From Ottowia thiooxydans DSM 14619 (GTDB lineage: Bacteria > Pseudomonadota > Gammaproteobacteria > Burkholderiales > Burkholderiaceae_C), in assembly GCF_000422885.1 (NCBI RefSeq), contig NZ_AUGX01000010.1:62001-126000 (forward strand): a stretch of DNA of 64,000 bases, written 5' to 3'. The translations under genes were made by a program, and so were the position numbers. The notes under the pieces are model-generated. The model did not search any database. It was not told the origin of the DNA and saw only the letters and a list, made by a program, of their open reading frames with translations. Of this stretch, positions 1 to 7,674 are shown in pieces (positions within the stretch are counted from its first letter, which is position 1; every line of letters starts with the position of its first letter).

Positions 1-2143
1 ACCCAAGCGTGCCGTCAAAAAGCCCTTGGTAGAACGCTACGGTCATCGGGAAGCGCAAAGGGTTGCGCCTCATCGGCGTATAGAGACGCTCGTTAGGCAC
101 CACCAGCCAGTCCATCTCGCCTGCCGCCGCGATCAATCGTTCACGCTTGCGGGCATCATCTGGCTCGACCATGGCAAAGTCGAGGGCTCGGTAGTAGCCG
201 TGCGCAAACGGGTCAATATTCGGGTTGCGCCAGTGCGTCGTGCCCGAGGGGCTGCCCGCCTCAACGCTCGCGCCAAAGGGCTGCCTCGATATCCGCATGG
301 GAATCTGGTCTGTCCAGCCGCCCTCAGTTCCGATGGTGGCGGCTTCAAGCGTAGCCAGCCCCCCTGTCACACTGACCTGCACTCGGTAAGCTTGGCCTTC
401 CACGAGCGTCACCGCCCGGCTGAGCGGCAGGCGAACGTTCTCAAGCACATCCGATGCGCCGAACTCTAGCGCGGCCGGCAAACTGCGGGCGATGAGCTTG
501 TCCTGCTCGTCGTATATTTGCACAGAGACTGCAGGCTCCCCCTCCTCGCGTCGGATTCTGAATAGCGAAGCCGTCTCTATATCCCCGCTCGCCATCGCCA
601 CTGAGCGAACCCCATCGCCCGGGGCCTGAGTGTCGCCATAACGCCCGGCAAGACCCCAACCAATCGCGATGGATCCGCTCTCAGCAGTTCGCGCATAGAC
701 CGGCGCAGGCACATTGCGCAGCATCCAGTGGGTCGCCGCGACGTAGGGGTGCAATGAGCGGTGTACTTGGTGAAACGCAAAAGCCCACAGTAACGATGCC
801 GTGATGACCACGAGGGCCGCGACAGGGTACGGACGATGGGTAAACCGAGCTGTGCCATTTGTACGCCTCGGATGCGCGAGGCGCCGCTTTCGCCAGCGGG
901 TGACAAGCCAAGCGCCCGCGAACACGCACAGCACGGGGTAGATCGGCAAGAAGTAGCGCATGCTGGAAACCCACTGCTGCCCCATCCAGACGAAATAGCC
1001 CACTGCCCATAGCCAGGCGAGCGCACGCGCTCGGTTCATGGGGGAAACGCTGGCGAAACGGGGAATTTGCAGCACCAGCGCAATCGCCGCCGCAAACCCA
1101 AGCGCTGGCCCCAGACCCCACACGACCAGATTCATGCCTGGCCAGACCCAGGGCGTGCGGCCTAGCCATTGCCAATTGGGAGGAATATCAACGAATCCCA
1201 GGGAAATTTGACGTGTACGCTCGGTTTGCTCGATGAACGACTGCGCTGGCCACAAGTCAATCCACCCCGCCCCGCCAAAGGCAGCCGGCGAGGCCAGGCG
1301 GAAAGTGAGCCAGACGGCGGCTAGTCCGACGATGACCGGCGGCAGGCGTACCAAAATTCTGGTGAAGAGATCTGGGCGTTTGGCGAAGGCCAATCGAATC
1401 GGTGCCCACGCCGCTGCCAGAGCAAGCATCACGATCAGCGGTGCGATGCTGATCTTGCAAGCAAGCCCTAGTCCGAACGCAATACCGAACGCAACCGCGT
1501 CGCCAAGTTGCCCGAAACGCTGCAACCGGATCAGGAACAACAGCGCAAGCGTTGCAAACAGCGTCGCGCTGGTATCGACCGTGAAGAAATGTGCCAACTG
1601 GATTGGCAGAACGGCAAAGCCATACAGCGCCGCAGCCAGCACCCCAACGCCACGCCCCCACAACTGGCGGCCAAGCAGAAAGACGACCAGCACAGTAAGT
1701 AGATCGCAAACGGCCGAAAAGGCGCGGCCAATCTCAACGATACCGCCAAGTTCTGTCCAATCAGCGCGTCCGGTGGCCTGTGCAATTCCCACAGCGGCCT
1801 GGCGCACGACCAACAACGGCAGTTGGCCATAGGCGAAATCCTTGAAGCCCGCATTCAGAGGATTCAGGTCGCTGCAGGCGCCATCCAGCCAACTGCCAAC
1901 GCCTTCAGGGCCATGCCGCCGCCGGCACTCTTGAAGCGCGGCTTCACTCAGGCCGATGAGCCGCCCCGATCCGAGGCCACTCGCGACCATCGCCATATGC
2001 CGCTCATCCGGGTGCGCATAACTACCGTCGTCCCAGCGTGCTCCGTCGAAACGGAACCAGGCCGCCAACAGCACGGCAACTGCAAGGAGCAGGATCCGGA
2101 CAGCCGGGGAGCGTTGTAGCACGACACCAATGTCTAGTTGCAT
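1..2143 (-). CDS. GT39-type mannosyltransferase-like membrane protein (partial, C-terminus beyond window)
   Basis: The frame is open from the ATG at 2143 to the left edge of the window (at least 714 codons, no stop seen), so the end lies outside. The start of the protein is a membrane segment (residues about 13-29) followed by the first loop RWDDGSYAHPDERHM. That acidic loop placement is typical of GT-C glycosyltransferases of the PMT/GT39 class, which move a sugar from a polyprenyl-phosphate donor to an acceptor outside the cytoplasmic membrane. Several further hydrophobic segments follow, and a soluble C-terminal part. It diverges from the Pro/Thr-rich protein gene and lies next to a GT2 and a DUF2298 gene, so a shared glycosylation role is inferred. 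The donor and acceptor are unknown. Confidence 0.75.
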   Translation of the reverse strand, partial: MQLDIGVVLQRSPAVRILLLAVAVLLAAWFRFDGARWDDGSYAHPDERHMAMVASGLGSGRLIGLSEAALQECRRRHGPEGVGSWLDGACSDLNPLNAGFKDFAYGQLPLLVVRQAAVGIAQATGRADWTELGGIVEIGRAFSAVCDLLTVLVVFLLGRQLWGRGVGVLAAALYGFAVLPIQLAHFFTVDTSATLFATLALLFLIRLQRFGQLGDAVAFGIAFGLGLACKISIAPLIVMLALAAAWAPIRLAFAKRPDLFTRILVRLPPVIVGLAAVWLTFRLASPAAFGGAGWIDLWPAQSFIEQTERTRQISLGFVDIPPNWQWLGRTPWVWPGMNLVVWGLGPALGFAAAIALVLQIPRFASVSPMNRARALAWLWAVGYFVWMGQQWVSSMRYFLPIYPVLCVFAGAWLVTRWRKRRLAHPRRTNGTARFTHRPYPVAALVVITASLLWAFAFHQVHRSLHPYVAATHWMLRNVPAPVYARTAESGSIAIGWGLAGRYGDTQAPGDGVRSVAMASGDIETASLFRIRREEGEPAVSVQIYDEQDKLIARSLPAALEFGASDVLENVRLPLSRAVTLVEGQAYRVQVSVTGGLATLEAATIGTEGGWTDQIPMRISRQPFGASVEAGSPSGTTHWRNPNIDPFAHGYYRALDFAMVEPDDARKRERLIAAAGEMDWLVVPNERLYTPMRRNPLRFPMTVAFYQGLFDGTLG

Positions 2144-2268
2144 AAGTCCAGTTGCATTCAAGCCGCCCGGCCTCCCCCGCTGCTGCGTTGCAACAAGCCT
2201 TACGCAACTCACACACATGCGCCTTGCGGAAGAGGCTTAAGCCACGAACAGGTGCCTTCGCGGGTGTG

Positions 2269-2299
2269 TTATGACCCGGAATGTATCTGATTCTATAAT
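2269..2299 (+). promoter_or_regulatory. Probable sigma70 promoter for the Pro/Thr-rich protein gene
   Basis: A perfect -10 hexamer TATAAT lies at 2294-2299 in the 232-bp gap between the divergent GT39-like and Pro/Thr-rich genes. The -35 candidates (TTATGA at 2269, ATGACC at 2271) are weak. A purine-rich AGGAAGG lies just before the GTG start at 2376. Nothing else is recognisable in this gap. Confidence 0.4.
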
Positions 2300-2375
2300 C
2301 CCACTTATCCACCGACCGTTGGACTCCTCCGTCTGAGGATCCGGCAGTGGCGGCATTTGCCAGGAAGGCAGTCAA

Positions 2376-2939
2376 GTGGACAGCAACAAAATCATGACTT
2401 TGACAGCGCGAGGGCCTGCGCTGTTGATCGCATTGGCGTTCACCGTGTCGAGCGTTTGGGCCCAGGTAAATACGCCCACACCCACCCCGACCAACACGCC
2501 AACCAACACCCCGACGCCCACACCGACTAATACGCCGACGAACACTCCGACGCCCACACCGGTTACGCCGACCAACACGCCGACGAACACTCCGACGCCC
2601 ACACCGGTTACACCGACCAACACGCCGACGAACACCCCGACGCCTACGCCGGTTACGCCAACCAACACGCCAACCAATACCCCGACGTCCACACCGACGC
2701 TTACCGGGACGCCAACCAATACCCCGACCAACACTCCGACATCCACCCCCACACCTACAGGAGGGCCAACCGTCACCTTGAGCCCTTCGCTGACCCCCAG
2801 CCTGGCGCCCACGATCACCCCGTACGCGACACCCACACCATTCAACGTACCGACAAACAGCTCAGGCAGCTTGGCCGCCTTGGGAATTCTCATTTCGGCG
2901 GTAATTTGGTTGACTCGGCGCTCCATTCGCCGCAGGTAG
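2376..2939 (+). CDS. Secreted Pro/Thr-repeat protein with C-terminal membrane anchor
   Basis: This is a 187-residue protein with a signal peptide (hydrophobic stretch about residues 12-28, likely cleaved after SVWA). A long stalk of Thr-Pro-Asn repeats covers roughly residues 31-130. The tail reads [19 protein letters not shown] then a cluster of arginines. A short motif, one hydrophobic helix and a terminal Arg cluster make the three-part layout of C-terminal sorting signals such as PEP-CTERM or IPTL-CTERM, but the motif is not a clean match to either. GTG 2376 is preferred because AGGAAGG is well spaced before it; ATG 2394 is the alternative. Thr-rich stalks are common glycosylation targets, and three glycosyltransferase-type genes surround this one, so it may be the substrate (inference). 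Confidence 0.6.
   Translation: MDSNKIMTLTARGPALLIALAFTVSSVWAQVNTPTPTPTNTPTNTPTPTPTNTPTNTPTPTPVTPTNTPTNTPTPTPVTPTNTPTNTPTPTPVTPTNTPTNTPTSTPTLTGTPTNTPTNTPTSTPTPTGGPTVTLSPSLTPSLAPTITPYATPTPFNVPTNSSGSLAALGILISAVIWLTRRSIRRR
2544..2678 (+). repeat. Three tandem 45-bp coding repeats ([15 protein letters not shown])
   Basis: Three contiguous 45-bp units (2544-2588, 2589-2633, 2634-2678) encode the same 15-residue unit, with a few mostly silent differences. Less regular shorter Thr-Pro repeats flank them on both sides. The unit length is a multiple of three, so copy-number change would keep the frame and only change stalk length. Confidence 0.85.
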
Positions 2940-3018
2940 GAGGCAGCCTCCTATGCGCGGCGACAAGAAATTCTTCTTGAATCTCTTCTTCAAACGAAAG
3001 TCGGCTCGACTCACGTAG
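2938..3018 (+). other. Short hairpin and possible 21-codon ORF before the GT2 gene
   Basis: AGGAGG-cag-CCTCCT (2938-2952) is a perfect hairpin whose left arm is also an ideal ribosome binding sequence. It is followed directly by an ATG at 2953 opening a 21-codon ORF that ends at 3018 and encodes a basic, Phe-rich peptide (MRGDKKFFLNLFFKRK...). It could be a leader peptide or chance. Confidence 0.2.
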
Positions 3019-3061
3019 CGTCTGTCAGGACGCCTTCACTTCGAGAATCCCAGGGAGAGAT

Positions 3062-3763
3062 GTGCTGCTTCAGCTTTCGGTGATCATGCCCTGCTACAAC
3101 GAAGCCGGCAGTATCTCTGCTGCTATCGAAGAAGTGGTCGTCAATGTCTTGGCCCTCGTCCCCGCTTCCGAACTCGTCGTCATGGACGACGGCAGTACCG
3201 ATGACTCGGCTGAAATCGCCCGCCAGTGGTCCGCGCGTGACCCGCGTGTGCGCGTTGTATCTCAGCCGAACGCGGGCCATGGCCCTGCCCTGGTAAACGG
3301 CATCCGCGAAGCGCATGGTGAATGGTGCTTGCTGCTGGACAGTGACCGCCAGGTTTCCCTTGAGGGCTTCGGCGACACCTGGGCATTGGCTTCAGAGCAC
3401 GAAGCGGTACTCGGCATACGCCGGCCGCGTTTTGATCCCAAACACCGGCTCGTTTTGAGCGCTGCAGTACATTGGGTTCTGGTGAACTGGGCAGGCGTGC
3501 GCGTCACCGACGCGAACGTCCCCTATAAACTGATCCGCCGGCGCTTCCTGCTCGACGCCGTTGCAGCCATGCCGGTGCGCCCTCGCATACCTTCCATTTT
3601 GCTGACCGTTTACCTCTCGCACCTCGGCGTTCGCATTGCCGAGCAGCCTATCCAGCATCGCGCGCGAACCACTGGCCAGAGCGTGCTTCGCCCGTTAAAA
3701 TTGGCACGCTTTTGCGCGGCCTCGGCACTTGAGCTCTGGCACTTCCGCCGCTCTCTGCCGTGA
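3062..3763 (+). CDS. Family 2 glycosyltransferase (polyprenyl-phosphate sugar synthase type)
   Basis: A 233-residue GT-A fold enzyme. The N-terminal nucleotide-sugar binding pattern VIMPCYNEAGSISAAI, then VVMDDGSTDDSA and LLLDSDRQ (the DXD-like metal and UDP/GDP-binding motif), are all present, as is the NAGHGPALVNGI segment typical of dolichol-phosphate-mannose synthase relatives. No membrane anchor is seen at the C-terminus. The expected reaction is transfer of a sugar from NDP-sugar to a polyprenyl phosphate on the cytoplasmic face, which would supply a lipid-linked donor to the neighbouring GT-C-type membrane proteins. GTG 3062 is preceded by AGGGAGAG. The gene overlaps the start of the DUF2298 gene (TGATG), so the two are probably translationally coupled. 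Confidence 0.8.
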   Translation: MLLQLSVIMPCYNEAGSISAAIEEVVVNVLALVPASELVVMDDGSTDDSAEIARQWSARDPRVRVVSQPNAGHGPALVNGIREAHGEWCLLLDSDRQVSLEGFGDTWALASEHEAVLGIRRPRFDPKHRLVLSAAVHWVLVNWAGVRVTDANVPYKLIRRRFLLDAVAAMPVRPRIPSILLTVYLSHLGVRIAEQPIQHRARTTGQSVLRPLKLARFCAASALELWHFRRSLP

Positions 3764-5838
3764 TGGAAGGAGCGGTTCCGGCGCTAGCCGATTCTTTCAC
3801 GCATGCGCTGCGCTGGATCACCATGCTGCTGGTCCTGCAGACCGCAGGGTGGTTAGCCATAGGCCGTGCCACAGCGACCTGGCGAGACCGGGGTTTCGCC
3901 ATGGCTCTGCCGCTCGCCATGCTCGCGCTGGCGGTGCCGGTGTTCGCGCTCGCACACCTGGCTCCGGTGTTTCGAACGGACGTGCTTCGATCCACGGTCG
4001 CATTGGCACTGCTGTGGCTGCTGTTGCGTGGAGTCCCAAACATGGATTCGGGCGCGCGCATAGCGCTTGGGGTCGCCCTGCTGCGCTTCCTGCTGGCCTT
4101 TGGCTTCTACACGGCGCTGCGCGGCCTCAGCCATGACGTGATCGGCCTGGAAAAATTCATGGACTTCGGCTTCTTGTCCGCCACCGCGGGCGTAGAGCGT
4201 CTTCCAGCGCCTGACCCCTGGTTCAGCGGCCACCCGATCAACTACTACTACTTTGGCCACTATCTCGCGGCGCTGCTGTGCAAATTATCCGGAGTTCCGG
4301 TGGCCTTCGGCTACAACCTGATGTTGGCCACGCTGTTCGCGATGGTGTTCTGTCTTGCCTTCGCGTTCGTTACCGAGATGACATCGGGTCTTGGCAAATC
4401 GATTCAGAGTTCCATGGCACTCGTTGCGGCGCTTTGGCTTTCACTGGGCGGCAACATTCACGGCTTTTTATATGGGTTCGTCCGCCCCTGGCTAGTAGGC
4501 GCAGGGCTGGCGCAAAAGCCAGAAAGAGATTTCCTGATTTCGGATCCCACACGTTTCGTTGGTTGGAATCCACCTACCAATGACAAGCTAATCCACGAGT
4601 TCCCTGCCTACGCCTTCTATGTGGGAGATCTTCACGGGCATCTCATCAACCTGCCTTTTGTGCTGCTGCTGTGCTGCGTTCTTCTGGCGTGGCTGCGTGC
4701 AGACGCGCATCGCCAGCCATCAAGCCTGGGTTGGCTCGCAGTGGCTGGCGCGCTCACCGGCGTGTTCGCAATGACCAACACGTGGGATGCCGCCATGTAC
4801 GCCGCACTCCTCGGCACCTTGCTCCTAGGCAAGACGATCGTTTCGGTGGTCCATGGGCGGCGTGCCTTGGCCACAGCGATTAGCCACGGACTTCTGGCAG
4901 GTGCAGCCTCCGTGATCGTCGCTCTAACATTCTTGCTCAGTTTTGTAGCGCATAGCAGGGGCTTCTTCCCGACTCACTCGCACACCCCGGTTTGGCAATG
5001 GCTAGTCCTTTATGGCTTGCAGAGCTTTTTGGCAGTGGCCGGCGTGGTGCTCGCGTTCGGGAAATGGTCCAGCTCGCGGCCACAACCCGAACGCTGGCTG
5101 CTCACCGCCATGACCGCATTCGGAATCGGTTTTGCGCTGCTGCCGGAGTTTATCTACCTCGAAGATATCTACGACAAATCTTTCTATCGTGGCAATACTG
5201 CTTTCAAGTTCGGCTTTCAGGCCTTCACCCTACTTACGCTTGCGGCCTGTATCGCATTGGCGATGATCGCGCGGATAGCGCGAGAGCGCTCCAGAGTACC
5301 CCGTACAGCGCTGGCAATCTTGCTGCAACTCGTGCTGGTGCCCCCGCTCTACTATGGCTGGTTCGTTTTGCAAGGCGGTTTTGGAGTCTGGGCGGAACGC
5401 GAATGGACACTTGATGGCCAGCGCTACCTCGCGCTTTCACATCCGGAAGACCGTCAAGCGGCTGCCTGGCTGACAGCCAACGCGGACCGGACTGCACCGC
5501 TGGTGGAGGCGGTTGGAGACAGCTACACCTTCGCCGCGCGTATCTCCGCAAACACCGGGCTTCCCACCGTAATCGGTTGGCCGGTCCACGAGCAACTCTG
5601 GCGCGGAAGCGACCCGGATGTCTGGAAACGGCGCGATGACGTGAACCGCCTGTACGAAACTGAGTCGCTCGAAGAGGCGCGAACGGTACTCAGCCGCTAT
5701 CGCGTGCGCTACATCGTTGTGGGCCGCTACGAGCGAGAGCGCTATGGTGCCAAGCTCAATCCGGACCGACTTACTGGCTTGGGGCGCGTGGTCTTCCGGG
5801 CTGGTGAGACTTTTATCGTCGACACAAGTCCGAGCTGA
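3763..5838 (+). CDS. DUF2298 (Chlor_Arch_YYY) multispanning membrane protein
   Basis: A polytopic protein of about 691 residues with at least ten hydrophobic segments. It carries the family's signature tri-tyrosine stretch HPINYYYFGHYLAALLCKLS and the downstream GGNIHGF and HEFPAYAFYVGDLHGHLINL segments, with conserved acidic and His residues in periplasmic loops. The family (TIGR03662) is known mainly from Chloroflexi and archaea and has a GT-C-like architecture. Its reaction is not established here. The C-terminal 130 residues are soluble (AWLTANADRTAPLVEAVG..., then RYRVRYIVVGRYERERYG). The start is taken at the ATG in the TGATG overlap with the GT2 gene; a GTG three bases upstream is equivalent. 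Context says lipid-linked sugar transfer. Confidence 0.8.
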   Translation: MEGAVPALADSFTHALRWITMLLVLQTAGWLAIGRATATWRDRGFAMALPLAMLALAVPVFALAHLAPVFRTDVLRSTVALALLWLLLRGVPNMDSGARIALGVALLRFLLAFGFYTALRGLSHDVIGLEKFMDFGFLSATAGVERLPAPDPWFSGHPINYYYFGHYLAALLCKLSGVPVAFGYNLMLATLFAMVFCLAFAFVTEMTSGLGKSIQSSMALVAALWLSLGGNIHGFLYGFVRPWLVGAGLAQKPERDFLISDPTRFVGWNPPTNDKLIHEFPAYAFYVGDLHGHLINLPFVLLLCCVLLAWLRADAHRQPSSLGWLAVAGALTGVFAMTNTWDAAMYAALLGTLLLGKTIVSVVHGRRALATAISHGLLAGAASVIVALTFLLSFVAHSRGFFPTHSHTPVWQWLVLYGLQSFLAVAGVVLAFGKWSSSRPQPERWLLTAMTAFGIGFALLPEFIYLEDIYDKSFYRGNTAFKFGFQAFTLLTLAACIALAMIARIARERSRVPRTALAILLQLVLVPPLYYGWFVLQGGFGVWAEREWTLDGQRYLALSHPEDRQAAAWLTANADRTAPLVEAVGDSYTFAARISANTGLPTVIGWPVHEQLWRGSDPDVWKRRDDVNRLYETESLEEARTVLSRYRVRYIVVGRYERERYGAKLNPDRLTGLGRVVFRAGETFIVDTSPS

Positions 5839-5957
5839 TTCAACACGCACGGATTTTTGGGGCGCCGTTTCTCTGAGCGGGACGCCACAACAACGTCGTG
5901 CGTTTACCCCCTCTCACACCCAAGACTATGAAGAGGTCAATTCGCTTCAGTTAAAAT

Positions 5958-5976
5958 GATAATGAGTCTTATTTGT
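5958..5976 (+). promoter_or_regulatory. Putative Fur box upstream of the ECF sigma gene
   Basis: The sequence gataatgagtcttatttgt matches 12 of 19 positions of the canonical Fur box GATAATGATAATCATTATC, with the left half (GATAATGA) perfect. It lies about 40 bp before the likely GTG start of the sigma factor gene. That is the expected place for iron-dependent repression of a FecI-type locus. Confidence 0.6.
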
Positions 5977-6016
5977 ATGTAAGAAGGTGCAAAGCGCCTC
6001 ATTGAAAGGAGTGAAA

Positions 6017-6529
6017 GTGCAGGCCGCTGAGTCTTCTTTGAATCAGGAAGTTCATTCTCTCTACCTCAATCACCACAGTTGGCTTTATCGGTGGCTCTGG
6101 AAAAGATTGGGCAACTCCTTCGATGCCGCCGATCTCGCGCACGATACTTTCACTCGCCTGCTGACACGCGACGCGCCAATCGCGGCCCAAGAGCCGCGCG
6201 CATTTCTCACGACCGTGGCGCAAGGCGTGGTGTCCAACTTCCATCGGCGCCGCAAAGTGGAAGCAGCCTACTTTGAGACGCTCGCAGGCCTGCCGGAGCC
6301 GCAGGTGCCATGCCTGGAGACACGTGCGATCCTGCTCGAAACCCTCATCGAAATTGATCGCAGGCTCGACGGTCTGAAAATGCCAGTCCGCCAAGCCTTT
6401 CTCTTGTCGCAGCTCGACGGCTTGACCCAGCCGCAGATTGCCGCTGAGTTGGGGGTTTCGCTGGCTACGGTGCAACGCTACATCGCCAAGGCTGTGCAAC
6501 AGTGCTTCTTTGGAGCCGAAAGAAATTGA
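6017..6529 (+). CDS. FecI-like ECF sigma-70 factor
   Basis: An ECF sigma factor of the iron-starvation group, about 170 residues. Region 2 is recognisable in LGNSFDAADLAHDTFTRLLT and region 4 in LDGLTQPQIAAELGVSLATVQRYIAKAVQQC, the helix-turn-helix that binds the -35 element. It directs RNA polymerase to the receptor operon when the matching siderophore is bound outside. GTG 6017 is chosen because AAAGGAG ends five bases before it; an in-frame GTG at 5987 would add ten residues. It is followed with a TTGA overlap by the anti-sigma gene, the standard fecI-fecR arrangement, and is preceded by a Fur box. Confidence 0.88.
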   Translation: MQAAESSLNQEVHSLYLNHHSWLYRWLWKRLGNSFDAADLAHDTFTRLLTRDAPIAAQEPRAFLTTVAQGVVSNFHRRRKVEAAYFETLAGLPEPQVPCLETRAILLETLIEIDRRLDGLKMPVRQAFLLSQLDGLTQPQIAAELGVSLATVQRYIAKAVQQCFFGAERN

Positions 6530-7593
6530 ACGCACAGCCCCAGGCTTCTCTTCTGCTGCCCGAGCTGCAGGGCCCACGCATCACGCAGGCGGTCAGCTTG
6601 CAGGCAGCGCAATGGCTGGTGGCGTTACAGGCTGCTGATGTAAATCCGGAGGACCAAGCAGCGTGGAAAGCGTGGCGCGCCGCTAATCCTGAACATGAGC
6701 GGGCCTGGCAGCACATCGAGTCGTTTGGAACCAGCCTGCGCGAGCTAAACCTGCCGTTGGCCCATGCAGCACTCGCCGGTAGCGATGACAAGTTGCGCCG
6801 CAGCCGCCGGCAGGCGATCAAAGTGCTGACTATCGCTGCATTCGCAGGAACCGGCGCATGGTGGATGCGAAGTAGCGCCCCATGGGGTGATTGGCAAACC
6901 GACCACAGCACGGCCATTGGTGAGCGCGCGAACGTTACTCTGCCGGATGGCACGGTCATCATCCTGAATACCCGGACAGCCGTTGATGTGCGTTTCGACT
7001 CGACGCAACGCCTCGTGTCCCTGATTCGGGGTGAAATCCTGATCACCACCGCCCCAGATCCACAAATCAGCCACACAGGCACCGCACGCCCTTTCCTGGT
7101 GGATACCACTGAAGGCAGGCTTCGCGCACTGGGTACGCGTTTCGCAGTGCGTCAACACGAAAGCCGCAGCCAGGTCAGCGTCTTTGAAGGGGCTGTAGAA
7201 ATTCACCCTACGAGCGTCAGTGCCCCTTCCATGGTGCTGCAAGCCGGCCAAGAAACCTTCTTCACACGCCATAGCGCAGAAGCGCCGCACGAAGCCCACG
7301 CACTCACAGCAACCGCATGGACGACAGGCATGCTGGTCGTTCATGAGATGCCGTTAGGAGACTTCATTGCCGAGCTGGCACGCTATAGGCCAGGCCGGTT
7401 GAACTGCGCGGCATCCATCGCCAACTTGCGCGTCTCTGGCATCTACCCGGTGACGGACACTGAGCGCGTGCTCGACATGCTGCAGCGCACTTTGCCTGTC
7501 GAACTTCAGAGCTTTACTCGCTACTGGGTTACCGTGCGAGGTCGGTACGGGGCCTCACAAGGCCATTCATTTCAGATCAATCAAAAAAACTGA
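6526..7593 (+). CDS. FecR-like anti-sigma factor / sigma regulator
   Basis: About 355 residues in FecR order: an N-terminal DUF4880-type cytoplasmic segment (AAQWLVALQAADVNPEDQAA, with the WKAWRAANPEHERAWQHIE pattern), one membrane helix (about residues 105-125) and a periplasmic FecR domain (NVTLPDGTVIILNTRTAVDV, then LVSLIRGEILITT). A C-terminal part resembling the STN-like DUF4974 domain ends the protein. It should hold the sigma factor inactive and relay the receptor's signal across the inner membrane. TTG 6526 is used because GGAG lies about nine bases upstream and it overlaps the sigma stop; GTG 6502 is the alternative. With the receptor interrupted downstream, this signalling chain has no intact partner here. 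Confidence 0.85.
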   Translation: MNAQPQASLLLPELQGPRITQAVSLQAAQWLVALQAADVNPEDQAAWKAWRAANPEHERAWQHIESFGTSLRELNLPLAHAALAGSDDKLRRSRRQAIKVLTIAAFAGTGAWWMRSSAPWGDWQTDHSTAIGERANVTLPDGTVIILNTRTAVDVRFDSTQRLVSLIRGEILITTAPDPQISHTGTARPFLVDTTEGRLRALGTRFAVRQHESRSQVSVFEGAVEIHPTSVSAPSMVLQAGQETFFTRHSAEAPHEAHALTATAWTTGMLVVHEMPLGDFIAELARYRPGRLNCAASIANLRVSGIYPVTDTERVLDMLQRTLPVELQSFTRYWVTVRGRYGASQGHSFQINQKN

Positions 7594-7674
7594 CCAAAAA
7601 CTGAGGTGTTTTTATTTCTCGCGGGGCATAGGAGATAGGAGCCACATCTTCAACCCCTGACAAGGAACACCCTC

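Noticed and set aside
577-1854. Several medium ORFs on both strands in the first 2 kb
   Set aside because: They lie in other frames over the open GT39-like gene, which runs from 2143 off the window edge with clear membrane segments.
2544-2678. Tandem repeats as a CRISPR array
   Set aside because: The units are contiguous with no spacers and are in frame in a coding sequence.
2372-2926. Long minus-strand ORF of Val-Gly repeats
   Set aside because: It is the antisense reading of the Pro/Thr repeat gene; the plus strand has the signal peptide, ribosome site and membrane anchor.
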